The position numbers were made by a program, and so were the translations under genes. A stretch of 37,833 bases of DNA from Actinomycetes bacterium (GTDB taxonomy: Bacteria; Actinomycetota; Acidimicrobiia; Acidimicrobiales; Ilumatobacteraceae), in the NCBI GenBank assembly GCA_025356335.1, contig JANXUF010000007.1:1-37833 (forward strand), given 5' to 3'. Below the pieces are notes generated by a model. It was not told the DNA's origin, searched no databases, and saw only the letters and a program-made list of their open reading frames with translations. Shown piece by piece: positions 1 to 10,274 of this stretch (position 1 is the stretch's first letter; each line of letters opens with the position of its first letter).

Positions 1-117
1 TTTTGCCTGACGATTTTGCCTGACGATTTTGCCTGACGATTTTGCCTGACGATTTTGCCTGACGATTTTGCCTGACGATTTTGCCTGACGATTTTGCCTG
101 ACGATTTTGCCTGACGA
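1..117. repeat. 13-bp tandem repeat, 9 perfect copies
   Basis: Nine uninterrupted, identical copies of the 13-mer ttttgcctgacga run from base 1 to 117; the window edge cuts the array, so it may be longer upstream. There are no spacers, so this is a minisatellite and not CRISPR. The array ends 85 bp before the MerR-type gene and just before that gene's candidate operator. The T-rich start of each unit contrasts with the GC-rich surroundings. The unit length (not a multiple of 3) argues against it being protein coding. Confidence 0.95.
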
Positions 118-140
118 TTATCTCATAGGTGGCCCTTGTG

Positions 141-167
141 ACACTGCTGTAACTACGTTAGTGTTAC
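141..167. promoter_or_regulatory. Nested inverted repeats upstream of MerR-type gene
   Basis: Two overlapping inverted repeats sit 36-62 bp before the MerR-type start codon: gtaac (149-153) with gttac (163-167), spacer 9, and acact (141-145) with agtgt (160-164), spacer 14. MerR-family dimers bind inverted repeats inside promoters and often regulate their own gene, so an autoregulatory operator is a fair inference. No convincing -35/-10 pair could be assigned. Confidence 0.35.
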
Positions 168-202
168 TCCGTTTTCTCAGTTGACGATGACGGCAGGTAG
201 CA

Positions 203-658
203 ATGAGCGACGACGGCTATAGCGGAACAAGAGCAGCCCAACTGGTAGGCATCACCTACCGACAGCTGGACTACTGGGCGCGTACCGAACTGATCCGACC
301 CTCGCTGACGGACGCAGCGGGCAGCGGCAGCCGGCGTCTTTATTCGTACCGTGACCTGCTCGAACTGAAGGTCGTCAAGAGCCTGCTCGACGCGGGTATC
401 AAACTCGAATCCGTTCGGGACGTCTTCGAGTTCATGCGCACGCACGTGAATTCCGACATCGCAGCTGCGCACATCGTCATCAGCGGCAAGCAGGTCCTGT
501 TCTGCGATGGGGATCAGTTGATCGATGTCCTGCAGCAGGGCCAAGGGGTGCTGAACGTCCTCCCGCTTGCCGGCGTCAAGGCGGAGATCGACTCGAACAT
601 CATCCGCCTCCGCCGCAACTCGCCAGCAGAGGCCGTCGCCGCTGCCGTCAACGCCTGA
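203..658 (+). CDS. MerR-family transcriptional regulator, short form
   Basis: A 151-residue DNA-binding regulator. The N-terminal 70 residues carry a MerR winged helix-turn-helix: the motif AAQLVGITYRQLDYWART (residues 11-28), then a wing ending in RRLYSYRDLLELKVVKSLLDAG. Residues 70-85 form the start of the dimerisation helix, and the remainder is a compact beta-containing domain ending in Ala-rich residues. No metal-binding cysteine loop of the MerR/CueR type is present (the single Cys lies at about residue 101), so classical metal sensing is unlikely. In mycobacteria MerR-type genes (Rv1828, Rv1830) sit between garA and gcvB, close to glycine-cleavage genes; the gcvT gene 32 bp downstream here fits that neighbourhood. 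The start is ATG with a weak upstream ggcaggtag. Its target genes are unknown. The family call is firm, the orthologue assignment is not. Confidence 0.88.
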   Translation: MSDDGYSGTRAAQLVGITYRQLDYWARTELIRPSLTDAAGSGSRRLYSYRDLLELKVVKSLLDAGIKLESVRDVFEFMRTHVNSDIAAAHIVISGKQVLFCDGDQLIDVLQQGQGVLNVLPLAGVKAEIDSNIIRLRRNSPAEAVAAAVNA

Positions 659-690
659 CCCGCTCGGCATCCGATCATGGCGCAGCCATC

Positions 691-1743
691 ATGACCGAGC
701 TGTCGCCGCTCGACGCGGTGCACCGCAGCCTCGGGGCGAAGATGGCACTGTTCGGCGGTTGGGACATGCCGATCGCCTATCCGTCCGGCACGATTGCCGA
801 GCATCTGGCATGTCGCCATGACGCCGCCGTCTTCGATGTCAGCCACCTCGGGACGGTCAGGGTCTCGGGTCCAGGGGCTTTCGAGCGCCTGCAGACGACG
901 TTGACGAACGATCTCGGCAAGATCGCACCAGGATCCGCGCAATACACCCATCTGCTCGACGAACATGACGCATCGGTCACCGACGACATCATCGTCTGGT
1001 GGATCGACGAGCAGATCTTCGACGTGATGCCGAACGCGACCAACACCGAACGTGTCATCGCGGCGATCGGCGGTAGCAAGACAACGGCGGAGCGCGCCAT
1101 TCTCGCCGTCCAGGGCCCTCGCGCCCGAGCACGCCTCGACGGTGTCGTTCCAGACGCTGCGGCTGTCGGGCGATTCCGCGTCGCCAGCGTCGAGTGGAAC
1201 GGTGTTCCGCTGACCGTGGCCGGCACCGGCTACACCGGCGAGGACGGCGTGGAAATCGCCGTGCCTGCCAAGGCCGCACCCAGCCTCTGGGCAGCGATCG
1301 TCGATGCCGGCGTGACCCCGGCGGGGCTCGGAGCACGTGACACCTTGCGGCTCGAGGCCGGTCTGCCGCTCCACGGTCACGAGCTCGGTGCGGGGATCAC
1401 GCCGCTGCAGGCCGGTCTCGGGTGGGTCGTGTCGTGGACGAAGGGCCCGTTCCGTGGACGGGAGGCGCTCGACGCCGAGCGTCAGCGCGGTATCAAAAGA
1501 CGGTTGCGCGGCATCTCCACCGAAGGCCGCCGCCCAGCACGAGACGGTTGCACCGTGTTCGCCTCGGACGCCACGCCGATCGGCATCGTCACCAGCGGCA
1601 ACTATTCTCCGGTCCTCAACCATGGTATCGCCCTGGCGTTCGTCGATCCGGCTTCCGCTCTCGGTGATGCCGTGAGCATCGAGGTTCGCGGCACCGCGCT
1701 TGCCGGCACGATCGTCAAGACACCGTTCGTCAGTAAACGCTGA
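691..1743 (+). CDS. gcvT: Aminomethyltransferase, glycine cleavage T-protein
   Basis: A 350-residue T-protein of the glycine cleavage system, which takes the aminomethyl group from lipoylated H-protein and yields methylene-tetrahydrofolate plus ammonia in the cytosol. Family signatures visible are the N-terminal SLGAKMALFGGWDMPI segment, DVSHLG (in place of the usual DVSHMG), the central GYTGEDGVEI folate-site motif and the C-terminal GIVTSGNYSPVLNHGIALAFV block. Length is close to the usual 360-370. It starts 32 bp after the MerR-type gene and is probably co-transcribed with it. The partner gcvP lies convergently at 2662-5553 on the other strand, so T- and P-protein are not in one operon; gcvH is not in the window and may lie upstream. 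Confidence 0.96.
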   Translation: MTELSPLDAVHRSLGAKMALFGGWDMPIAYPSGTIAEHLACRHDAAVFDVSHLGTVRVSGPGAFERLQTTLTNDLGKIAPGSAQYTHLLDEHDASVTDDIIVWWIDEQIFDVMPNATNTERVIAAIGGSKTTAERAILAVQGPRARARLDGVVPDAAAVGRFRVASVEWNGVPLTVAGTGYTGEDGVEIAVPAKAAPSLWAAIVDAGVTPAGLGARDTLRLEAGLPLHGHELGAGITPLQAGLGWVVSWTKGPFRGREALDAERQRGIKRRLRGISTEGRRPARDGCTVFASDATPIGIVTSGNYSPVLNHGIALAFVDPASALGDAVSIEVRGTALAGTIVKTPFVSKR

Positions 1744-1769
1744 CGACTGAGCAGTCGACGGACCGTCCG
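1744..1769. terminator. Short inverted repeats between convergent genes
   Basis: Directly after the gcvT stop, CGACTG (1744-1749) and CAGTCG (1752-1757) form an inverted repeat, able to fold as a 5-bp stem with a GAGC tetraloop. A second small palindrome, CGGAC-C-GTCCG, follows at 1759-1769. There is no T-run, so this is at best a weak or bidirectional terminator for the convergent gcvT and 1809-2561 genes. Confidence 0.3.
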
Positions 1770-1808
1770 AATCGTTCGTCAGCGGAGCTCGCGCGGGTAA
1801 GTCAGGCC

Positions 1809-2561
1809 TTACAGCGATGTCGTCTTCGGTGCCGCCTTTGATGCTGGCGCCTTCTTTGCAGGGGCCTGCTTGCCCGCAGGCTGCTTTGCAGCAGAGGCCT
1901 TCTTTGCGGGGGCCTTCTTTGCAGGGGCTTTCTTTGCAGGGCCCTGCTCGGGTGCCGGCCTGCTGCCGGTTGCCCGCTCGACCGGGGAGGCCGCCGGTGC
2001 GGCCGGTGCCGCCGAGGGGGTCGCAGGCGCGCTCGGTGCGGCCGCCGGCGTGCCGCCGAGCGGGCGGGTCAGACGTGAGAGGTTACGGTTGAAGAGGTTG
2101 CCGGCGCCCTCGGCCAGCTGACCGAGTTGGCTCAGTTGGCCGAATTGACTGAGCGGGCGCAGCCCATCGCCGAGGTCTCCGAGAATTTCGAGGAAATCGT
2201 TGACTCGTCGCGCCATGTCCGAGAACGACGGCGCCGACAGCGTCTCCGTCAGCGTGTTGAGCGCCGGTGCGAACCGTTCGACCGGATCGTTCAGCGCTTT
2301 GATGATGCTTTCACCGTTCTCGATGGCTCTGGTCAACTGCGGCATCATCGCCCGGATCGGCGGTTCGATGTCGTCGAACAATCGGTTGGCCCGGTTGGCG
2401 ATCTCGTTGAGCGTCCCCATCGTCTGATTGAGGGTGCTGACGGAGCTGAGGAACTCGTTGACGCCCTTGCGGAACTGTTCGATCGATTTGGAAATCCCGG
2501 CGATCGGATTGTTCGCCCCGAGAAAGGTGATGATGTCAGCAATGTTCGGACCGTCAGTCAT
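1809..2561 (-). CDS. Helical protein with Ala/Lys/Pro-rich tail
   Basis: A 250-residue protein of unknown function. Residues 1-150 look almost entirely helical and amphipathic (for example SVSTLNQTMGTLNEIANRAN), with a glutamine-rich LSQFGQLSQLGQLAEG stretch near 138-152. Residues 170-205 are Ala/Pro-rich, and residues 208-250 form a basic tail with repeated AKKAP units, like the tails of histone-H1-like or phasin-type actinobacterial proteins. No signal peptide or transmembrane segment is seen. The chosen start (MTDGPN) lacks a Shine-Dalgarno sequence; TACGGT ends 6 nt upstream, so a leaderless mRNA is possible, while the longer reading frame upstream is compositionally non-coding. It follows gcvP in the same direction after 100 bp. 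DNA or granule binding through the tail is inference only. Confidence 0.75.
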   Translation of the reverse strand: MTDGPNIADIITFLGANNPIAGISKSIEQFRKGVNEFLSSVSTLNQTMGTLNEIANRANRLFDDIEPPIRAMMPQLTRAIENGESIIKALNDPVERFAPALNTLTETLSAPSFSDMARRVNDFLEILGDLGDGLRPLSQFGQLSQLGQLAEGAGNLFNRNLSRLTRPLGGTPAAAPSAPATPSAAPAAPAASPVERATGSRPAPEQGPAKKAPAKKAPAKKASAAKQPAGKQAPAKKAPASKAAPKTTSL

Positions 2562-2661
2562 GACGTAACCGTAGTCACGTCTGTCGTCTGCATACGGCAC
2601 CTCGCAGAGATACCCACGGCGATTGATGCAGGCGACGCGCCACCGGCAGGTCGAGACCGGA

Positions 2662-5553
<2,892 letters not shown>

Positions 5554-5591
5554 GGGAATCTCCGTGTTCGTGAAAAACTTCGTTGATTCCC
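5554..5591 (-). promoter_or_regulatory. Candidate riboswitch expression platform masking the gcvP RBS
   Basis: On the minus strand the RNA segment GGGAAUC (5591-5585), adjoining the 3' strand of P1 of the second glycine aptamer, is perfectly complementary to GAUUCCC (5560-5554), which lies between the GGAG Shine-Dalgarno (5563-5560) and the AUG. The pairing would give a 7-bp stem with a 24-nt loop over the translation start. This suggests translational control; the switching mechanism is inferred, not shown. Confidence 0.5.
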
Positions 5592-5775
5592 CCGCTGTCA
5601 TCGGGCCTGAGAGCTTTAACTGCGTCGTTGCAGCGTTTCCCCTTCGGCGAGCCGCGCAGAGGCGGCTGCTTTCCAGCGTGCCTCATTCATACGGTCCTGG
5701 GGCCTGAGAGGTTCCGGGGACATTGCTCCTTCGGCGCCCGACCGGCTGGCTGCCGGCAAGGACTCTCCCGTGTGA
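5588..5775 (-). promoter_or_regulatory. Tandem glycine riboswitch
   Basis: Reading the minus strand there are two consecutive aptamers with the hallmark glycine-riboswitch core. Aptamer 1 has GGGAGAG (about 5769-5763), CGCCGAAGGAGCAA (5736-5723) and CUCUCAGG (about 5709-5702). Aptamer 2 has CUGGAAAGC, CGCCGAAGGGGAAAC (about 5649-5635), CUCUCAGG (about 5613-5606) and a P1 stem formed by CGCUG with CAGCG. The two are joined by a short linker, as in the classical gcvT-type element. The glycine-binding RNA ends about 35 nt before the gcvP start codon. Known elements of this class usually turn the glycine cleavage genes on when glycine is plentiful. No clear promoter hexamers could be assigned upstream of 5775. 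Confidence 0.95.
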
Positions 5776-5860
5776 AATACGGCAAAAAGCAGGCTAGCAG
5801 GCTCTCCGGACCGGCCCGTGGACTCTGGCCCTGACTCCGGCTGTGTCGATGCAGGGACGG

Positions 5861-6781
5861 CTACACAGCGGGAGCGCGCGCCTCCGCGTGTCGGGTGTGC
5901 GACAGCACGGCGTCAACGATGATCGCCAGCAGTGGCAGTGGCAAATCGTGTCCCATGTCGGACATCAGCAGCAGGTTCGCTCCGGGGATCAGTTCCGCTG
6001 TCCGCAGGCCGCCGCTTTTGTCGATCAGCGTGTCGTCACGACCGTGGATCACCAGCGTCGGCACATTCAATTCGACGAGTTGTGCGGAACGGTCTCCGCT
6101 CGCCAGCATGGCGACGAGTTGGCGGCCGGCGCCCTCAGGGTAGAACGAGCGGTCATAGGCCAGTGCCGCCCGCGCCTTGGCCTCGTCGGCATCTCGGTAC
6201 TTCTTCGAAGCGAAAACCATGAAGTTCGGGGCCGCATCGATGTAGCCCTGGCGATCGCTCGGCGGGGGAGTGAGTAGTGCGCTCATCGCCTCCGGAGCAG
6301 CCTGCCCGACCGAGATGTCACCGGTCGTGCTCATCACCGAGATCATGCTGAGGCAACGCCGTGGGTACTCGATCGCTGCGGTCTGGGCGATCATCCCGCC
6401 CATCGAAGCGCCCATGATGTGTGCAGCGGCGATGCCGAGATGGTCGAGCAGTCCGATGGCGTCGGCGGCCATGTCGCTGAGATTGTACGGCGCACCGGTG
6501 ACCGGCTGTCCCGAATAGCCCGCTGCCATCGCCGCGCCGAGATCGACTGCGACACCGTCGAGCTTCGACGACAGCCCGCAGTCGCGATTGTCGAAGCGGA
6601 TGACGTACCGGCCCCCGGCGGCGAGACCCTCACACAGTTCGATCGGCCACAGCGTCATCTGTGCGGTGAAGCCCATGATCAGCAGCAATGCCGGGTCGTC
6701 CGGCGAGCCGAAGGTGTCGTATTCGAGGGTCATTCCAGTGGCAACGGTTGCATTCGGCATCGGCGGATCATAGGTGACCAT
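5861..6781 (-). CDS. Alpha/beta-hydrolase fold esterase-like protein
   Basis: A 306-residue cytosolic alpha/beta hydrolase. The nucleophile elbow is GASMGG with Ser126, the acid is in HGRDD (D249 or D250), and the catalytic His is H278 in MGHDLP; the oxyanion segment is LLIMGFTAQ near 33-41. The RFDNRDCGLSSK block (62-73) is typical of the RdmC/esterase-like subfamily. Substrate is not predictable. The start at 6781 lies 4 nt after the stop of the upstream PLP lyase gene, which indicates translation in one operon; a second Met eight codons later is possible. It is the last gene of the minus-strand run that begins at 11348. Confidence 0.9.
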   Translation of the reverse strand: MVTYDPPMPNATVATGMTLEYDTFGSPDDPALLLIMGFTAQMTLWPIELCEGLAAGGRYVIRFDNRDCGLSSKLDGVAVDLGAAMAAGYSGQPVTGAPYNLSDMAADAIGLLDHLGIAAAHIMGASMGGMIAQTAAIEYPRRCLSMISVMSTTGDISVGQAAPEAMSALLTPPPSDRQGYIDAAPNFMVFASKKYRDADEAKARAALAYDRSFYPEGAGRQLVAMLASGDRSAQLVELNVPTLVIHGRDDTLIDKSGGLRTAELIPGANLLLMSDMGHDLPLPLLAIIVDAVLSHTRHAEARAPAV

Positions 6782-6785
6782 GCTG

Positions 6786-8048
6786 CTATTCGACGGTGCC
6801 GTAGGCCCCCTGGTCCCCGGTCTTCGCAGACTGCAGTCCCTCGTCCACCGCCGAACGGAGTACACCGAGGAACTCGTCGATCTTGTCCTCGTGAACGGCG
6901 TTGACCGTGAGGTGCAGAGACGGCGGTGGGCCCTGACGATCGACATACCAGCCACGCCGCCACAGTGCGTCGGCAACGGCGAAGACGTCGAGTTGTGCGG
7001 GATCGACCGCACCGACCGAGAAGATCGTCGCTTCCGGCACAGCTCGCAGCGTCAATTCCGCCATGCCTACGATACCGGCGACGAGGCGTTCAGTGGCCCG
7101 GCGGGCTGCCGCCGTGAGCCGCAGATACCCGTCATCGCCGAGATGGTTCATGACCGCCCACGCAGCTGCCATCGGGCCGCCGGACTTGGTCCCCATGATG
7201 CCGGACGAGCCGTACATGCCGCCGAGCCAGTTCGTCGTCACGTATGTCTGATACTGGCGGAGCCGCTTGTTGCGGTGCACGAGAACCGACGCCCCTTTGG
7301 CGGTGTAGCCGTACTTGTGGAGGTCGACGGAAATCGATGTCACGCCCGGCACGCTGAAGTTCCACGGGGGGATCCGATAGCCGAGCATGGCGAGATAGGT
7401 CAGTGTGACGCCACCCATACACGCATCGACATGGACGTTGATGTCGTGTGCTGCGCCCACTCCGGCGATCGCCTCGATCGGGTCGATCACACCCTGCGGA
7501 TATTGCGGTGCAGAGCCGACGATCAGCACCGTGTCGGCGTCGATCGCTGCCCGCATGGCGACGACGTCGGCTCGCCAGTCTGCAGCGACCGGAATCCGGC
7601 GGCTCTGCAGTCCGAAGTAGTAGCAGGCCTTTTCGAAGGCTGCATGCGCCGAAGCCGGCAATACGACGTTCGGGTGTTCGATGGAACGCTCCGTACGGCC
7701 GCGCTCTCTGGCAGCCTTGACGGCCAGCAGGATCGATTCTGTGCCACCGCTTGTCATGAACCCGGCAGCATCCTCGCCGCCGTTCAGCCAACCGGAGACG
7801 ATGCCGACGACGTCGTTCTGGATCGTCTTGAGGCTCGGGAAGGCATCAGTGTTCAGCCCGTTGTCCGACGAGAACCGGCGGTACGCCTCGTCGGCGAGCG
7901 CACCGACTTCGGCTCCGGCGGAGTAGGCGAGGGTGAATGCCCGACCGTCACGCCAGCGCACATCGTGTTCCTTGAGGGCCGACAACTGAGCGAGCACCTG
8001 CGCAGCCGGGAGGCCGTGAGCCGGGATGCCGCCGTTCGTGAGCGCCAT
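6786..8048 (-). CDS. PLP-dependent lyase, sphingosine-1-phosphate lyase-like
   Basis: A 420-residue group II PLP decarboxylase-fold enzyme. FMTSGGTESILLAVKAAR (98-115) binds the cofactor phosphate region, D208 in HVDAC contacts the pyridine nitrogen, and K245 in SVDLHKYGYTAKGASVLVHR is the Schiff-base lysine. The wording around that lysine matches sphingosine-1-phosphate lyases (HKYG..KG.S) better than glutamate or aromatic amino acid decarboxylases. It lacks the N-terminal membrane anchor of eukaryotic lyases, as do bacterial members. The ATG start overlaps the stop of the mannosyltransferase gene (TGATG), showing translational coupling; an in-frame GTG four codons earlier is less likely. 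Cleavage of a phosphorylated amino alcohol is the inferred reaction. Confidence 0.85.
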   Translation of the reverse strand: MALTNGGIPAHGLPAAQVLAQLSALKEHDVRWRDGRAFTLAYSAGAEVGALADEAYRRFSSDNGLNTDAFPSLKTIQNDVVGIVSGWLNGGEDAAGFMTSGGTESILLAVKAARERGRTERSIEHPNVVLPASAHAAFEKACYYFGLQSRRIPVAADWRADVVAMRAAIDADTVLIVGSAPQYPQGVIDPIEAIAGVGAAHDINVHVDACMGGVTLTYLAMLGYRIPPWNFSVPGVTSISVDLHKYGYTAKGASVLVHRNKRLRQYQTYVTTNWLGGMYGSSGIMGTKSGGPMAAAWAVMNHLGDDGYLRLTAAARRATERLVAGIVGMAELTLRAVPEATIFSVGAVDPAQLDVFAVADALWRRGWYVDRQGPPPSLHLTVNAVHEDKIDEFLGVLRSAVDEGLQSAKTGDQGAYGTVE

Positions 8049-9226
8049 CAGGCGGCCCACTTCCAGGTGATCCAGCGTTCGACGAGCATCAGCGCGAAGA
8101 CCGAACTCACGGCGCTGAGCCCGTAGATGATGGCTTTACGGTTGCGGGCGAGATCGGCGATGGCGACGTAGATCGGCAGAACGAGCATCAGATAGCGGGT
8201 GCTCGACAGCCACGAGAAGCCGGGCACGGGTGAGCCTGAGGATGCAATCGTGAACCACTGCACGAGGCCCCACGCCAACAGTACCCAGCGGGTGCGTTCG
8301 AATCGCTCGCGGTAGAAGACGGCCCAGGCGATCAGCACCAGTGGAGTCGCCAGTACGAGGTACTGGTCGGCGATCTCCGGCCAGCCGTACCTCCACGTGG
8401 GATGCTGCAGGTAGCGAACGGCTTCGGGGATCGACCGTGTCAGCGAAACGACCTTCTTGTGCCAGTGGACCTCGAGTTCGTGGCTGAATGCGAACCAGTC
8501 GTGGTAGATCACTTTGTTGATGATCAGGAAGATCGCGTAGCCGGACGCAGCCACTGCGCCCCACCCGAGACGCATGATCCGTTGACGCCATGGCCGGGCG
8601 GTGTCCATCACGATCCACAGCCCGAGCGGCGCAAGGCAGAGAAATCCAGGTTGGCGTGTCAGCGCGGCGAGCGCCGCAGCGACGGCTGCCCAGCCGAGAC
8701 GATCCTGGAGGAGAAAGTACAGAAAGAGCGCCGTGAGCATCAGATACAGGCTCTCGGTGTAGAGCAGCGAGAAGTAGATCGCCGTCGGCCACGCTGCCAG
8801 CAGGATCAGCGAGTTCGCAGCACTGTCCGCCAATTCCGGCCGGCTCTTCAGCGCCCGGTAGAAGGCGACGTGTCCGATCACCGATGTCACGGCGCTGACG
8901 ATGAAGGCGGCGATCACATCCTTGTGCACGACGACCATCACGAGGCGGACGAGGGCCGGGTACAGCGGGAAAAAGGCGATCGCTGCGCGACGCGGGCCAC
9001 TGGTCTGGTACCCGTGGTGGACGATCGACAGGTACCACGAAGGGTCCCATTGGCGGAACTGGAACGACAGGCGGCTGAGGCTGGTGTCGTAGAAGTGGTA
9101 GCTGAAGACGGCGATGACGAGCAGTAAGGCGAACTGGTACCCGATGAAAATCTTGGTGTCGCGCTGTGGCCTCCAGCCCGTCGCCAGAATCGGCGCGTCG
9201 TCCAGACGGCGCTCGGTTTGCTGCAT
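8048..9226 (-). CDS. PIG-V/Gpi18-type membrane mannosyltransferase
   Basis: A 392-residue polytopic membrane protein with roughly nine to ten hydrophobic segments, the first at about residues 27-43. The family signature of PIG-V-like (GPI mannosyltransferase II related) glycosyltransferases is visible in order: W60-D61 in the first outer loop, HHGY (70-73) and FFPLYP (85-90), followed by the tell-tale AAWPTAIYFSLLYTESLY helix. Such enzymes use a polyprenyl-phosphate sugar donor on the outer face of the membrane. Bacterial members have poorly known acceptors. The ATG at 9226 is preceded by AGGGG at close spacing; the reading frame further upstream is Arg-rich non-coding. It overlaps the PLP lyase gene downstream by one base. 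Confidence 0.86.
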   Translation of the reverse strand: MQQTERRLDDAPILATGWRPQRDTKIFIGYQFALLLVIAVFSYHFYDTSLSRLSFQFRQWDPSWYLSIVHHGYQTSGPRRAAIAFFPLYPALVRLVMVVVHKDVIAAFIVSAVTSVIGHVAFYRALKSRPELADSAANSLILLAAWPTAIYFSLLYTESLYLMLTALFLYFLLQDRLGWAAVAAALAALTRQPGFLCLAPLGLWIVMDTARPWRQRIMRLGWGAVAASGYAIFLIINKVIYHDWFAFSHELEVHWHKKVVSLTRSIPEAVRYLQHPTWRYGWPEIADQYLVLATPLVLIAWAVFYRERFERTRWVLLAWGLVQWFTIASSGSPVPGFSWLSSTRYLMLVLPIYVAIADLARNRKAIIYGLSAVSSVFALMLVERWITWKWAA

Positions 9227-9264
9227 GGCCCCTGATCGTATTGCGTAGCCGACCAGGCCCAACC

Positions 9265-10272
9265 TCAGGCGCGGTCCGGCGGGAGGTTCTCTGCCCTGGC
9301 GACCGGGAAGTAGCGGTGGTGGTGTGCGCCGGTGAGTTCGTAGATCGCCGTCCCGGCGATGCCGTCGTCGGTGCGGACGGTGACCTCGTTGAGCCCGCCG
9401 CCGAGATCGCCGTAGCGCTGTGCCCAACGACCGGACGCTTCGAGACCGATCACCCTGCCTCCTTCGAGCGTGACCTCGACACGCCCGGCGACGCCGGTCA
9501 CCGTTTCGCCGTTGCGCCCGTAGGACACCTCGTTGCCGCCGGCATCGATCCAGTGGAGTTCGTGGCGGAAGTCGACGACGGGGATCGGATCGCTGCCGTC
9601 GGTCGGCGCAGAGCAGCCATCCGTATAGACCCGTGCTCCATTGGGATACTCCCAGTGCCATACGGCGATCATCGCCTCCGGCAGTTGGATCGCCAGCCAC
9701 ATCCACAGCGGACAGCGTGCATGATTGCGAATTCCCCACGAATGGTCTCGCTGACCCCACCACTCGTCAACCCGATGCGTCGTGCCCTGGTGCGTGAACG
9801 TCCCCGAGAACGAGCCGGACTGCACCATATGGCTCTGGTCCCAGATCAGTTCGTGACCGGCGCGCATCGTGCCGCGCCGCATTCCGTACGGCGCAGTGCG
9901 TGCGGTGAAGGTCAGATCGAGGGCGACCGGCGCGGCCGGGACGTCGTCGACGTGCAGGTGCACTTTCTTGAAGGGCTCGGCAATGTCGATTTGCACGGGG
10001 CCGACGTTCATCGTGTGCGGGTCACCATCGAAGTGGCGCACATGCTGCATCATCGTCGCGGTGTCGCCGATCCTGCCGAGTTGCAGGCTGTCCATCTCCT
10101 GACGGGCCGGGAAACTGGCGAGCGTCAGGATGACGACATCGCCCATGCCATCCCGCCGGTGCATGATGAAGAACAGGCTCTCTCGCCAGAACTCGTGATA
10201 CGTGACGACATTCGGCAACGGTTCTGGGATCTGGTGGACGAAGAATTCGTCCATGTTCGTCAGTCGGGGCAT
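9265..10272 (-). CDS. AttH/CrtC-like beta-barrel domain protein (uncharacterised)
   Basis: A 335-residue soluble protein without signal peptide or membrane helix. It is rich in short beta strands and carries a WWGQRDHSWGIR block at 171-182; the DHSWG core is typical of lipocalin-like AttH/hydroxyneurosporene-dehydratase-related proteins and of uncharacterised actinobacterial and proteobacterial proteins encoded next to ecdysteroid-kinase-like genes. Here the same pairing occurs: the gene begins 2 nt after the stop of the kinase gene. The role is unknown; binding or isomerising a hydrophobic substrate is a guess from the fold family. The start at 10272 is fixed by that coupling. It ends 38 bp before the mannosyltransferase start. 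Confidence 0.75.
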   Translation of the reverse strand: MPRLTNMDEFFVHQIPEPLPNVVTYHEFWRESLFFIMHRRDGMGDVVILTLASFPARQEMDSLQLGRIGDTATMMQHVRHFDGDPHTMNVGPVQIDIAEPFKKVHLHVDDVPAAPVALDLTFTARTAPYGMRRGTMRAGHELIWDQSHMVQSGSFSGTFTHQGTTHRVDEWWGQRDHSWGIRNHARCPLWMWLAIQLPEAMIAVWHWEYPNGARVYTDGCSAPTDGSDPIPVVDFRHELHWIDAGGNEVSYGRNGETVTGVAGRVEVTLEGGRVIGLEASGRWAQRYGDLGGGLNEVTVRTDDGIAGTAIYELTGAHHHRYFPVARAENLPPDRA

Positions 10273-10274
10273 GA

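Noticed and set aside
1..117. CRISPR array
   Set aside because: Repeats are directly adjacent 13-mers with no spacers.
514..1623. Long minus-strand reading frame opposite gcvT
   Set aside because: It lies antisense to a clear gcvT; composition is Arg/Asp-rich without any family motif, as expected for a shadow in GC-rich DNA.
5554..5601. gcvP start at 5601
   Set aside because: That Met lies within the glycine riboswitch and has no ribosome site; the Met at 5553 has GGAG at good spacing.
6774..8126. 450-codon plus-strand frame opposite the PLP lyase
   Set aside because: The minus strand encodes a complete PLP enzyme with all key residues; the plus frame shows only His/Arg/Asp-rich low-information sequence.
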